Shown here piece after piece: positions 6,455 through 15,677 of a DNA stretch of 36,018 bases (positions are counted from its first letter, which is position 1; every line of letters begins with the position of its first letter). The notes under the pieces were generated by a model. That model was not told the origin of the DNA. It ran no database searches and worked only from the letters and a program-made list of their open reading frames with translations. Source of the stretch: Leptolyngbya sp. 'hensonii' (GTDB lineage: Bacteria > Cyanobacteriota > Cyanobacteriia > GCF-001939115); NCBI RefSeq assembly GCF_001939115.1, contig NZ_MQTZ01000064.1, forward strand, positions 1 through 36,018, read 5' to 3'. The position numbers and the translations under genes are program-made.

Positions 6455-9400
6455 CTATCGATATAACCAAACTCGGAGCAAAGAAATCAAGTGTTCTGTA
6501 TCCACGGGTTTTGTAATGTAATCAGAAGCGCCTGCTGCCAGACACTTTTCCCGATCCCCCTTCATTGCTTTTGCGGTCAGGGCAATGATGGGCAGGGTTT
6601 CCCGTGAGGGCATCTGACGCATGGCCTGCATGGTTTCGTAACCATCCATCTCCGGCATCATCACATCCATCAGGACAATGACGATCGCTGCATCACCCTC
6701 TAACAGAGCAATTCCATCCTGACCATTCTCGGCATACAGCACCTGCATCTGGTAGCGCTCTAGCAGGCTGGTGAGGGCAAAAATATTGCGGACATCATCA
6801 TCCACAATCAGAATTTTTTTGCCTGCCAGAATGGGATCAGTTTGATGGAGTTGAACCAGCATCAGTTGCTGGGTAGTGGGCATATTGGTCTGAATGCGAT
6901 GTAGAAAAAGAGCTGTTTCATCCAGCAATCTTTCTGGTGACTGGGCATCTTTCATGATGATGCGATCAGCGATGCATTGGAGTTCAGCCGTCTGCTGAGG
7001 GGTCAGATCTTGCCCGGTGTAAATGATAATGGGCAAGCGTTCCGACGCGAATTCCTGCCGGATCCGCTCAATCAGTTCCGGGCCACTCATATCAGGCAGC
7101 CCCAGATCTAGCACCATACAGTCAAATTGATCGGCCTTCAAGGCTTCCAGAGCTTCTGCGCCAGTACCCACAGCCGTACTACTGACATCTTCGGCCCCAA
7201 CCAACTCCTGAATACTGTGTCGCTGGCTGGCGTCATCTTCCACAATCAGCAGATGCCTGACGGGTCGTTCCACAAACTCCTTCAGTCGGGCCAGAGCCTG
7301 GGCCAGAACTTCGCTGCGAATGGGTTTTTCTAAAAAGGCGATCGCCCCCTGCTTCAGACCTCGTTGTTCCCCGGCTTCGGCAGACATCAAATGCACAGGA
7401 ATATGGCGGGTGCGGAGGTTGTGTTTCAAGCGATCAAGAACCATCCATCCGTTCAGACCGGGCAAGCACAGATCCAGCATGATCGCAGCCGGTTGAAACT
7501 CCTGGGCCATCGTCAGTCCCACATCCCCTCTGGGAGCTACCAGTCCCTTGAATCCCTGACGGCGAGCCATGTCTAACAGAATGCGGGCAAAGTGGGTGTC
7601 ATCTTCGATCACCAGCAGGATCCGATCGCCAGGTTGGATGGTTTCCCGATCGTCCTCCAACTCATTTTCCAGCAGCCAGGCAGCCGTCTGGGCCTGGGAC
7701 GTGTGCAGGGGCAGGGGTTCCCAAGCCCCTTCTCCCGATCGTCCCCCGGCCAGTATCATCCCCTCTCTGGACCTGCCGATCTCTGGTGACAGGTACGTTT
7801 GGGGTAGGTAAAGGGTAAATGTACTGCCCTGACCCAATTCACTGACCAGACAAATTTCACCCCCCAGCAACCGGGCAATTTCCCGACTGATCGAGAGGCC
7901 CAGTCCTGTCCCCCCATACTTGCGGGAGGTGGTGCCATCGGCCTGCTGGAAGGCTTCAAAAATCACCTGCTGCTTTTCAGCAGCAATTCCCACCCCCGTA
8001 TCGCTAACCGCAAAGGCAATCACCGTATCGGCGCGATTCAGGGTCTGTTGTTCCGCACTCCAGCCTTCCGTGGCTACAGTGACATCCAGGCGCACCTGGC
8101 CCTGGTCGGTGAACTTAAAGGCATTAGAGAGCAGGTTTTTCAGCACCTGCTGTAATCGTTTGGAATCAGTGTAAATACTGCGCGGTACCTGGGGACCGAC
8201 GCTGATCGTGAAGTCAAGCTTTTGATCTTGAGCCACCTGGCGGAAGGTCTGCTCAATCTGGTTCCGTAAATCCGTAAACAGGGTCTGATCAATTTCCACG
8301 GACATCGTGCCGGACTCAATTTTGGCCAGATCCAGAATGTCGTTAATCAGCTCCAGCAGATCATTTCCAGCCGCGAAGATAGTGCGGGTATATTCCACCT
8401 GTTTGGGCATCAGGTTGCCTTCGCTGTTCTCCGCCAGCAAACGGGCCAGAATCAGCAGACTGTTCAGGGGAGTTCGCAATTCATGGGACATGTTAGCCAG
8501 GAATTCTGACTTGTAGCGGGAACTCAGGGCTAATTGTTCAGCCTTTTCCTCCAGAGATCGTCTTGCCTGTTCAATTTCCCGGTTCTTCCGCTCCACCTCC
8601 CGGTTTTGCATCGCCAGCAGTTCGGCTTTTTCTTCCAGTTCCTCATTGGTCTGTTGCAGTTGTTCCTGCTGTTGTTTCAGCAGTTCTTCCGACGCCTTCA
8701 AGGATTGGGCCTGTTGCTCCAGGCGTTTGTTGGTGCCCGTGAGTTCTTTCTGCTGGGTTTGCAGTTCTTCAGCCAGAGATTGGGATTGCTTCAGCAGTTC
8801 CTCTGTTCGCATGCTGGCTGCGATCGTGTTGAGGACGATCGCGATACTTTCTGTCAGTTGGTCAAAGAAAGTCAGGTGAATTTCACTGAAGCGCCGGAAA
8901 GAGGCCAGCTCGATCACTGCCGTGACCTGACCCTCAAACAACACGGGCAGGACCACCACATTCAGGGGAGTCGCTTCCCCCAGCCCAGAACTGATCTTGA
9001 TGTAATCACCAGGCACTTCACTCAATAAGATCCGCTCCTTCTCCAGAGCACATTGCCCCACCAGCCCTTCCCCCAACTGGAAACGGTTTGCCAGATGCTT
9101 GCGTTCCCGGTAGGCATAGGTGCTGAGCAGCTTCAGATAAGACGAATGGGATTCACTGGTTTCCATCAGGTAGAAGACGCCATGCTGGGCTGACACCAGA
9201 GGAGCCAGTTCCGACAGGATCAATTTGGAAACCGTTTCCAGATCCCGCTGTCCCTGGAGCATGCGGGTGAACTTGGCCAGGTTGGTTTTCAGCCAGTCTT
9301 GCTCGGTGTTCTTCTGCGTCGTTTCCCGCAGGTTGGCAATCATCTGGTTAATGTTGTCCTTCAGGATGGCCACTTCTCCTTCGGCCTGCACGTTGATCGA

Positions 9401-12274
9401 TCGGGTCAGGTCGCCCTTGGTCACTGCAGTGGCAATTTCAGCGATCGTTCGAATCTGGGTGGTCAGGTTGGCCGCCAGTTCATTCACGTTATCCGTCAGC
9501 GCCCGCCAGGTTCCAGAGGCCCCGGGTACTTTGGCCTGACCTCCCAGTTTCCCCTCAATCCCGACTTCCCGCGCCACCGTGGTCACCTGGTCGGCGAAGG
9601 TGGCCAGCGTATCGATCATTTCGTTAATCGTATCGGCCAGGGTTTCAATTTCACCTTTTGCCTCCAGCATCAACTTTCGCTTCAGATCCCCGTTGGCCAC
9701 CGCCGTCACCACCTTGGCAATCCCCCGCACCTGGGCTGTCAAGTTGCCCGCCATGAAATTCACCGAGTCCGTCAGATCCTTCCAGGTGCCCGCTACCCCT
9801 TTCACATCCGCCTGACCCCCTAGAATGCCTTCCGTGCCCACCTCCCGGGCCACCCGCGTTACCTCGGAGGCGAAGGAGTTGAGCTGGTCCACCATGACAT
9901 TGATCGTGTCCTTCAGTTCCAGAATCTCACCCTTCACATCCACCGTGATCTTCTTCGACAGGTCTCCATTCGCCACCGCCTTGGTCACTTCCGCGATGTT
10001 CCGCACCTGGGCCGTCAGGTTGCCCGCCATCGAATTCACCGAGTCGGTCAGGTCCTTCCAGGTGCCCGCCACCCCCCGCACATAAGCCTGCACGCCGAGT
10101 TTCCCTTCCGTGCCCACCTCCCGGGCCACCCGCGTTACCTCCGAGGCAAAGGAACTCAACTGGTCCACCATCGTGTTGATCGTATTTTTCAGCTCCAGAA
10201 TCTCACCCTTCACATCTACGGTGATCTTCTTGGACAAGTCCCCATTGGCCACCGCCGTCGTCACCTCGGCAATGTTCCGCACCTGGGCCGTCAGACTACC
10301 CGCCATGGAGTTCACGGAGTCGGTCAGGTCTTTCCAGGTGCCCGCCACTCCCGGCACCTGGGCCTGCACCCCCAGCTTTCCTTCCGTGCCCACCTCCCGG
10401 GCCACCCGTGTCACCTCGGAGGCAAAGGAGTTGAGCTGGTCCACCATCGTGTTGACGGTGTTTTTCAGCTCCAGAATCTCACCCTTCACATCCACGGTAA
10501 TTTTCTTCGACAAGTCCCCATTGGCCACCGCTGTCGTCACTTCGGCAATGTTCCGCACCTGGGCCGTCAAACTACCGGCCATGAAGTTGACGGAGTCGGT
10601 CAAGTCCTTCCAGGTGCCCGCCACGCCGCGTACCTCCGCCTGGCCGCCCAGCTTTCCTTCCGCCCCCACCTCCCGGGCCACCCGCGTCACCTCGGAGGCA
10701 AAGGAGTTGAGCTGGTCCACCATGATGTTGATCGTGTTTTTCAGCTCCAGGATCTCACCCTTCACATCTACAGTGATCTTCTTGGACAAGTCCCCATTGG
10801 CCACCGCCGTTGTCACCTCGGCAATGTTCCGCACCTGGGCCGTCAGGTTCCCCGCCATCGAATTCACGGAGTCAGTCAGGTCCTTCCAGGTGCCCGCCAC
10901 CCCTGGCACCTCTGCCTGCACCCCCAGTTTTCCCTCTGTTCCCACCTCCCGGGCCACCCGTGTCACCTCGGAGGCAAAGGAGTTGAGCTGGTCCACCATC
11001 GTGTTGATTGTGTTTTTCAGCTCCAGAATCTCGCCCTTCACATCCACCGTGATCTTCTTGGACAGGTCCCCATTGGCCACCGCTGTCGTCACTTCCGCAA
11101 TGTTCCGCACCTGGGCTGTCAAACTACCGGCCATGAAGTTGACGGAGTCGGTCAGGTCTTTCCAGGTGCCCGCCACGCCGCGTACCTCCGCCTGGCCGCC
11201 CAGCTTCCCTTCCGCCCCCACCTCCCGGGCCACCCGTGTCACCTCGGAGGCAAAGGAGTTGAGCTGGTCCACCATCGTGTTGACGGTGTTCTTCAGCTCC
11301 AGAATCTCGCCCTTCACATCTACAGTGATCTTCTTGGACAGATCCCCATTCGCCACCGCCGTCGTCACTTCCGCGATGTTTCGCACCTGCCCCGTCAGGT
11401 TCCCCGCCATGGAGTTCACGGAGTCGGTCAGGTCCTTCCAGGTGCCCGCCACCCCCGGCACCTCTGCCTGCACCCCCAGCTTTCCTTCCGTGCCCACCTC
11501 TCGCGCCACTCGCGTCACCTCCGAGGCGAAGGAGTTGAGCTGGTCCACCATGACATTGATCGTGTCCTTCAGCTCCAGGATCTCGCCCTTCACATCCACT
11601 GTAATTTTTTTAGACAGATCCCCATTGGCCACTGCTGTCGTTACTTCCGCGATGTTCCGCACCTGGGCCGTCAGGTTCCCCGCCATCAGATTCACGGAGT
11701 CGGTCAGATCCTTCCAGGTGCCCGCCACCCCTGGCACCTGAGCCTGTACCCCCAGCTTTCCTTCCGTGCCCACCTCCCGGGCCACCCGCGTCACTTCCGA
11801 GGCAAAGGAGTTGAGCTGCTCCACCATCGTATTGACGATCCGGGCTGTTTGCAGGAACTCACCCTGCAACGGTCTGCCATCGATTTCTGTCGCGATCGCC
11901 TGAGACAAATTTCCATTCGCTACCGCCCGGATCACCCGAGCCGTCTCTGCTGTGGGCTGCACCAAATCTGTGATCAGGGTGTTCACCGAATCCACACTGG
12001 CTCGCCAGGAGCCTCTGGCACTGCCCAGAGAGGCCCGCTCGTTAATTTTGCCCTCCTTCCCGACGACCGTCCCGATGCGCTCCACTTCATCCGCCATACG
12101 CTCATTCATTTCAATGATGTCATTGAGGGTATCTGCAATCTTGCCTGCCATGCCGGTCTGTTCGATCGGCATACGAACCGTGAAATTCCCCTTCTTGACC
12201 TCGGTTAAAATCTTCAACAGTTGTTTCAAGTCAAGATCATCTGGACTTTCGGCTACTTGTACAGGGGATGGCAT
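6455..12274 (-). CDS. Giant poly-HAMP hybrid histidine kinase with three receivers (Nik1-like)
   Basis: The 1939-residue protein opens with a divergent HAMP-like segment (1-152), followed by nine tandem 92-residue units (153-980), the first eight nearly identical ([16 protein letters not shown]...). A GAF domain follows (about 1000-1155), then a long coiled coil (1158-1250), HisKA with H1264 in [10 protein letters not shown], HATPase_c ([21 protein letters not shown]) and three receivers with D1601, D1723 and D1870. There is no membrane segment, so it is likely cytoplasmic. The 92-residue HAMP repeat pattern is that of fungal group III osmosensing kinases (Nik1/HogA-type), where the array itself is the sensor. 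The second receiver lacks the usual KP (it reads IMKDAQSP), so it may be atypical. The downstream REC-PAS kinase follows after 10 bases. ATG at 12274 has AGGAAT upstream. Confidence 0.93.
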   Translation of the reverse strand: MPSPVQVAESPDDLDLKQLLKILTEVKKGNFTVRMPIEQTGMAGKIADTLNDIIEMNERMADEVERIGTVVGKEGKINERASLGSARGSWRASVDSVNTLITDLVQPTAETARVIRAVANGNLSQAIATEIDGRPLQGEFLQTARIVNTMVEQLNSFASEVTRVAREVGTEGKLGVQAQVPGVAGTWKDLTDSVNLMAGNLTAQVRNIAEVTTAVANGDLSKKITVDVKGEILELKDTINVMVDQLNSFASEVTRVAREVGTEGKLGVQAEVPGVAGTWKDLTDSVNSMAGNLTGQVRNIAEVTTAVANGDLSKKITVDVKGEILELKNTVNTMVDQLNSFASEVTRVAREVGAEGKLGGQAEVRGVAGTWKDLTDSVNFMAGSLTAQVRNIAEVTTAVANGDLSKKITVDVKGEILELKNTINTMVDQLNSFASEVTRVAREVGTEGKLGVQAEVPGVAGTWKDLTDSVNSMAGNLTAQVRNIAEVTTAVANGDLSKKITVDVKGEILELKNTINIMVDQLNSFASEVTRVAREVGAEGKLGGQAEVRGVAGTWKDLTDSVNFMAGSLTAQVRNIAEVTTAVANGDLSKKITVDVKGEILELKNTVNTMVDQLNSFASEVTRVAREVGTEGKLGVQAQVPGVAGTWKDLTDSVNSMAGSLTAQVRNIAEVTTAVANGDLSKKITVDVKGEILELKNTINTMVDQLSSFASEVTRVAREVGTEGKLGVQAYVRGVAGTWKDLTDSVNSMAGNLTAQVRNIAEVTKAVANGDLSKKITVDVKGEILELKDTINVMVDQLNSFASEVTRVAREVGTEGILGGQADVKGVAGTWKDLTDSVNFMAGNLTAQVRGIAKVVTAVANGDLKRKLMLEAKGEIETLADTINEMIDTLATFADQVTTVAREVGIEGKLGGQAKVPGASGTWRALTDNVNELAANLTTQIRTIAEIATAVTKGDLTRSINVQAEGEVAILKDNINQMIANLRETTQKNTEQDWLKTNLAKFTRMLQGQRDLETVSKLILSELAPLVSAQHGVFYLMETSESHSSYLKLLSTYAYRERKHLANRFQLGEGLVGQCALEKERILLSEVPGDYIKISSGLGEATPLNVVVLPVLFEGQVTAVIELASFRRFSEIHLTFFDQLTESIAIVLNTIAASMRTEELLKQSQSLAEELQTQQKELTGTNKRLEQQAQSLKASEELLKQQQEQLQQTNEELEEKAELLAMQNREVERKNREIEQARRSLEEKAEQLALSSRYKSEFLANMSHELRTPLNSLLILARLLAENSEGNLMPKQVEYTRTIFAAGNDLLELINDILDLAKIESGTMSVEIDQTLFTDLRNQIEQTFRQVAQDQKLDFTISVGPQVPRSIYTDSKRLQQVLKNLLSNAFKFTDQGQVRLDVTVATEGWSAEQQTLNRADTVIAFAVSDTGVGIAAEKQQVIFEAFQQADGTTSRKYGGTGLGLSISREIARLLGGEICLVSELGQGSTFTLYLPQTYLSPEIGRSREGMILAGGRSGEGAWEPLPLHTSQAQTAAWLLENELEDDRETIQPGDRILLVIEDDTHFARILLDMARRQGFKGLVAPRGDVGLTMAQEFQPAAIMLDLCLPGLNGWMVLDRLKHNLRTRHIPVHLMSAEAGEQRGLKQGAIAFLEKPIRSEVLAQALARLKEFVERPVRHLLIVEDDASQRHSIQELVGAEDVSSTAVGTGAEALEALKADQFDCMVLDLGLPDMSGPELIERIRQEFASERLPIIIYTGQDLTPQQTAELQCIADRIIMKDAQSPERLLDETALFLHRIQTNMPTTQQLMLVQLHQTDPILAGKKILIVDDDVRNIFALTSLLERYQMQVLYAENGQDGIALLEGDAAIVIVLMDVMMPEMDGYETMQAMRQMPSRETLPIIALTAKAMKGDREKCLAAGASDYITKPVDTEHLISLLRVWLYR
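9335..11818 (-). repeat. Tandem array of nine 276-bp units inside the poly-HAMP kinase gene
   Basis: Each unit encodes 92 residues. Units 1-8 (residues 153-888) differ at only a few positions; unit 9 is clearly diverged ([17 protein letters not shown]). Units 3 (10991-11266) and 5 (10439-10714) share the variants [14 protein letters not shown] and FMAGS as well as silent changes in the DNA, while units 2, 4 and 6 carry [10 protein letters not shown]. This points to recent duplication or gene conversion with a two-unit period. Confidence 0.95.
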
Positions 12275-12611
12275 GGCTCTATTCCTCTAGTGGATTGCTT
12301 TAAAACTATTTCTCAAGGGACCGGGATAGCTTTCTGACCACAGGTTCAACCTCGATCTTTAGTAATTTTTATTGCAGTTGCTCACAGACATTGATTGCCA
12401 AAAGACTAAAGATTATAGACCGCGATGCCTTTGACTGAGCCTATCCAGCGATCCTATCATCAGATATTTTTGATCAGCTTCAATCTCTATCGAAGGACAG
12501 AAAATCACTTTCCTAGTTCTGTCTAAAGAAGGATTTTTAGAGAGTTAGGAAAATTTCTATCCTGGGAGAGAGGCAGGAGTGCATCCCACTTTTGTAGCCC
12601 TCTCCCTAAAT

Positions 12612-12676
12612 CCCTCTCCCAGAACGGGAGAGGGACTTTGAATCTGGCTCCCCTTCTCCCTCTTTGGGAGAAGGGG
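12612..12676. repeat. Double hairpin repeat of the CCCTCTCCC/CCCCTTCTCCC type
   Basis: Two perfect hairpins lie side by side: a 9-bp stem (12612-12620 with 12626-12634, loop AGAAC) and an 11-bp stem (12650-12660 with 12666-12676, loop TCTTT). From general knowledge, pyrimidine-rich hairpins of this kind are dispersed in many cyanobacterial genomes; the number of copies here cannot be judged. Confidence 0.75.
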
Positions 12677-12905
12677 CTGGGGGATGTAGACGCGCAGCGG
12701 CTTCCCCTTGGGTGGGCAACCTTGCAAAACTGGGATGCTCTCGAGAGGCAGAAGAATCTTATTTCTTTCCTGGGGTTCAAATCGCGAATTCATCCCATCT
12801 TTGATCGCCAAATTCTTGCAGAAGTGGGCGATCGGGTTCCAAAAGTTGGAGATCCCCCAAAATTGCTGAATACCCCCCAATCAGGATGGATTGCCTGAAG
12901 CCTGG

Positions 12906-12995
12906 TTGACTGACAAAACTTTTCCTGTAGATTGGGCAGAGCAGAGCAAACCCCAACCTTGTTAGGTTTGGGGTTTGAGGAATTTTGCCAGTCAA
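12906..12995. repeat. Inverted-repeat element, copy B (90 bp)
   Basis: The left end is TTGACTGACAAAACTTTTCC and the right end, read inward, is TTGACTGGCAAAATTCCTC. Flanking CTGG and CCAG extend the symmetry. The interior (GGCAGAGCAGAGCAAA, then CCCCAACC and GGTTTGGGG) folds on itself and resembles copies A and C. It lies 55 bases upstream of the TTG start at 13050. Confidence 0.85.
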
Positions 12996-13049
12996 CCAGT
13001 CCTGGAGCTTCAAGTTAAAGTAGCAGTAATATCATCAGGAGGAATTCCC

Positions 13050-13391
13050 TTGCAAGATCAGCCCTCTCCAGAATCTGCCGGTGCAGATACTTCGAATGCC
13101 TTAGCCAAGGAAATTCGCACCCTGGTGGAAGCTGTTACTAAAGCCGTGATTTTAGTGGGGCAGAACCACGATCGGGATAATGCCCTCATCATTCGTGATC
13201 AGCTCCGACAGTTACCTGACGCCTTTACCACAGAAGTACTCAACGGCATGATTTTGAATCTGGTCAAAATAGATCCGGAGCTGTGTCGCTGGTTCATTGT
13301 GGATGTTTTCCTCCAGGACGCGAACCTGGAAGGCAAGGCGGATGTGGCAGAACGGATCAATCTATTGCTAGATGATTTGCGATCGCTCTAG
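13050..13391 (+). CDS. Conserved-looking hypothetical protein, TTG start
   Basis: The product is 113 residues, acidic and helical, with a central stretch LRQLPDAFTTEVLNGMILNL and the C terminus VAERINLLLDDLRSL. No family is recognised. The start is decided by the ribosome site: AGGAGG at 13037-13042 lies 7 bases before TTG at 13050, while an earlier in-frame TTG at 12975 lies inside the inverted-repeat element and has no such site. The 3' end overlaps the end of the convergent sensor kinase gene by 24 bases. The promoter may lie within or beside element copy B. Confidence 0.65.
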   Translation: MQDQPSPESAGADTSNALAKEIRTLVEAVTKAVILVGQNHDRDNALIIRDQLRQLPDAFTTEVLNGMILNLVKIDPELCRWFIVDVFLQDANLEGKADVAERINLLLDDLRSL

Positions 13392-14825
13392 GGTCCGATC
13401 GGGCTCCTCCCGCAGGGGTAAGTAGAGGGTAAAAATTGCGCCCTGCCCAGCATCACTACTGGCCGTAATGCTCCCCCCATGGGCTTCAATGATCCGTCGG
13501 GCGATCGCCAGTCCCAATCCGGCACTGTTCCCTTGGCGAGACGGATCCGAACTGTAGAATTGCTCAAAAATCCGGGGTAAATCACTGGCATGGATACCAG
13601 GCCCCTGATCCCGAATTGCAAGCTGAGCCCACTTTCCCTCTCTGCTCCCAGAAATAAAGATAGAGGAGTTGGGCCGAGAATATTTGATGGCATTATCGAG
13701 AATATTGAGAATAGCCTGCAACAATCGTTCTGGATCAACATTGACGCAAATGGGCGCAACATTGACCTGGGTAGCGATACCCTGTGCTTGCATTCGAGAT
13801 TCCATCGCCATGACGGCTCGGGTTACCAGGCTGGGCAGGGAAATGATCTGTCGCTCTAAATGACTCACCCCTGCTTCCAGACGGCCTAAATCTAATAGAT
13901 CGTGAAGGAGGCGAGACAGGCGTTTCGTTTCATCCTCAATGGTCTGAAAAAAGCGATCGCGCAGTTCCGTCTCCTCATAGGCTCCATGCTTCAGGGCCTC
14001 AACCGTCACCTGCACGTTGCTGATGGGTGTGCGTAGTTCGTGGGAGACATTGGCCAGAAAAGCTCGCCGCTCCTGATCCAGGGAAGCTAAGCGGGCACTC
14101 ATGCGGTTTAGTTCCGCCGCCAATTGCTCCAGTTCATTACTCTGTCGAATGATTAATTTGTCATCAAAATGGCCGCTCCCTACCCGAATAGCAAAATGCT
14201 GCATCAATTCTACGGGCCTGGACAGGCTGCGGGCCAACCGTTCACTGATCAGGGCACAGAGCAGGATCGTACCCACCAACGTACCGAGAATGGTCCAGAT
14301 CACCTGGGCAAATTGCCGCTGGAACTGTTTCAGGGTAATGGACATGCGCAAGATACCCAAAACCTGATCATTGTGAGTGATCAGTCGAGTGCTATAGAGG
14401 CGATCGTCATCCGAAAAAATCCCCTTGGCAATCCCTCGCGATGATTGGTCTTGCAATGCCTCCCTCATCCCAGGAATCTGCAGCCATTGAGTGACCTGCC
14501 AATCTGTCTGGGGACTGGAGGTGGCCAGCAACCGTCCATCTGGCGTCAGAACGCGCAGGGTGACATTATCCGGGGCTCCGTAGCGTTGTACCAGAATCTC
14601 AACCCGTCGCCTGTCCTGATCTGCCAGCGCATCCGCCACAGTCTCAGTCAAAGCAGCCGTCCAGTTCTCCAGGTCTGACTGTCGGACCTGAATGAAGTAG
14701 TCATAGAAGGACAACAGGATATACCCTGCCATCAGGGTGGTTGCCAGGGTGGTTAACAACAGGTAGGTCGCTAGCAATCTGGCATAAATTGAATTCCATC
14801 GCTTCGGCAGTCGCAGTCTCCCCAT
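13368..14825 (-). CDS. Membrane sensor histidine kinase with HAMP domain
   Basis: The 485-residue protein has two membrane segments (about 17-40 and 174-195) enclosing a periplasmic sensor of about 130 residues. A HAMP domain follows (about 196-250), then HisKA with H262 in VSHELRTPIS and HATPase_c (NILDNAIKY, DQGPGI, SAGLGLA). This is the standard orthodox inner-membrane kinase. ATG at 14825 is preferred to TTG at 14843 because GGAG sits 5 bases upstream and this start clears the regulator's stop codon. It lies 14 bases after the receiver-only regulator at 14840-15196, clearly a two-gene operon and probable cognate pair. The ligand is unknown. Confidence 0.92.
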   Translation of the reverse strand: MGRLRLPKRWNSIYARLLATYLLLTTLATTLMAGYILLSFYDYFIQVRQSDLENWTAALTETVADALADQDRRRVEILVQRYGAPDNVTLRVLTPDGRLLATSSPQTDWQVTQWLQIPGMREALQDQSSRGIAKGIFSDDDRLYSTRLITHNDQVLGILRMSITLKQFQRQFAQVIWTILGTLVGTILLCALISERLARSLSRPVELMQHFAIRVGSGHFDDKLIIRQSNELEQLAAELNRMSARLASLDQERRAFLANVSHELRTPISNVQVTVEALKHGAYEETELRDRFFQTIEDETKRLSRLLHDLLDLGRLEAGVSHLERQIISLPSLVTRAVMAMESRMQAQGIATQVNVAPICVNVDPERLLQAILNILDNAIKYSRPNSSIFISGSREGKWAQLAIRDQGPGIHASDLPRIFEQFYSSDPSRQGNSAGLGLAIARRIIEAHGGSITASSDAGQGAIFTLYLPLREEPDRTLERSQII

Positions 14826-14839
14826 TCCAGCTCCGGAGG

Positions 14840-15196
14840 TCAACGCCGCAGAACGGCCTTGATGCGCGCTAGCAATTCCCTGGTGTTGAAAGGCTTGGTC
14901 ACATAGTCATCCGCACCTGCTTCCAGGCCCCAGACCTTATCGATATCCTGATCTCGGGCCGTTAGCATGACGATCGGCACATTAGAAAAAGCCCGAATCC
15001 GCCAGCAGACCTCCATGCCCCCCACTTCAGGCAACATCAGATCCAGCAGAATGATATCGGGCACCTGCTTATGGAATTGCTTGATCGCGCTGAGGCCATC
15101 TTCTGCAGTCGTTACGGAATAGCCCTCCCGTTGCAAAGTGTAGCTCAGGCTATCTCGCAGGGGAGCCTCATCATCAACTAAAAGAACATGGGCCAT
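14840..15196 (-). CDS. Receiver-only response regulator, OmpR-type lacking a DNA-binding domain
   Basis: The 118-residue protein is a complete receiver: acidic pocket D8/D9, phospho-acceptor D52 in LLDLMLP, T79 in MLTARD, and K101 in VTKPF. The sequence most resembles OmpR/PhoB-type receivers (AGADDYVTKPFNTRELLARIKAVLRR), where the final RIKAVLRR is normally followed by a linker and winged-helix domain. Here a TGA follows at once, and the kinase gene begins 14 bases later, so there is no room for the missing domain. It may be a genuine single-domain relay protein or an old truncation fixed in place. Confidence 0.9.
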   Translation of the reverse strand: MAHVLLVDDEAPLRDSLSYTLQREGYSVTTAEDGLSAIKQFHKQVPDIILLDLMLPEVGGMEVCWRIRAFSNVPIVMLTARDQDIDKVWGLEAGADDYVTKPFNTRELLARIKAVLRR

Positions 15197-15260
15197 GGTT
15201 CGTTCACATCATCGCTCTTTCCCCGACTATGTCACAGCCCCTATCTCAGGAGTATCCTTC

Positions 15261-15647
15261 TCAAGACGGAATCTGAATCAGCTCAACTTTATAGCCATTG
15301 GGGTCTTCCACAAAAGCGATGACCGTGGACCCATGTTTCATCGGCCCCGGTTCACGGGTGACTTTGCCGCCGCGCAATCGGATGTTGGCACAGGTTGTGT
15401 AAATGTCTTCGACCCCGATCGCAATATGCCCATAGCCCGTTCCCAGGTCATATTGTTCCACACCCCAGTTGTAGGTTAGCTCCAAAACAGTATGATCGAC
15501 TTCATCCCCGTAGCCCACAAAAGCCAGGGTGAACTCTCCACCGGGATACTCTTTCTGTCGCAGCAATTTCATCCCCAGCACGTCACAGTAAAACTTGAGA
15601 GAGTCTTCCAAGTTGCCCACTCGCAACATTGTGTGCAGTAATCGCAT
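15261..15647 (-). CDS. gloA: Glyoxalase I (lactoylglutathione lyase)
   Basis: This 128-residue enzyme isomerises the hemithioacetal of methylglyoxal and glutathione to S-lactoylglutathione in the cytoplasm (EC 4.4.1.5). The four metal ligands fall at exactly the positions known for the Escherichia coli enzyme: H5, E56, H74 and E122. The length is that of the Ni/Co-dependent bacterial type. ATG at 15647 ([10 protein letters not shown]) has GGAG 8 bases upstream and is preferred to TTG at 15659. It sits between signalling genes, 30 bases after the degenerate kinase gene, so co-transcription with the kinases is possible. Confidence 0.95.
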   Translation of the reverse strand: MRLLHTMLRVGNLEDSLKFYCDVLGMKLLRQKEYPGGEFTLAFVGYGDEVDHTVLELTYNWGVEQYDLGTGYGHIAIGVEDIYTTCANIRLRGGKVTREPGPMKHGSTVIAFVEDPNGYKVELIQIPS

Positions 15648-15677
15648 CGATCGCTCCAAATAGTGTCCCCTCCAATT

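Larger units (their letters stand above)
12275..13049. other. Intergenic region with hairpin repeats and inverted-repeat element B
   Basis: These 775 bases lie between two divergent genes. They hold the double hairpin at 12612-12676 and element copy B at 12906-12995. Short frames across 12523-13013 on either strand run through the repeats and are not credible genes. Nothing recognisable is seen at 12275-12600, which should hold the promoter of the poly-HAMP kinase operon. Confidence 0.6.

Noticed and set aside
10110-11741. Long plus-strand open frame of 543 codons
   Set aside because: It is antisense to the HAMP repeats and repeats with the same 276-bp period; the frame is open because of codon bias in the real minus-strand gene, and its Ser/Thr/Arg-rich product resembles no protein.
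12523-12898. Several short frames on both strands
   Set aside because: All run through the double hairpin repeat; the products are low-complexity and overlap one another.
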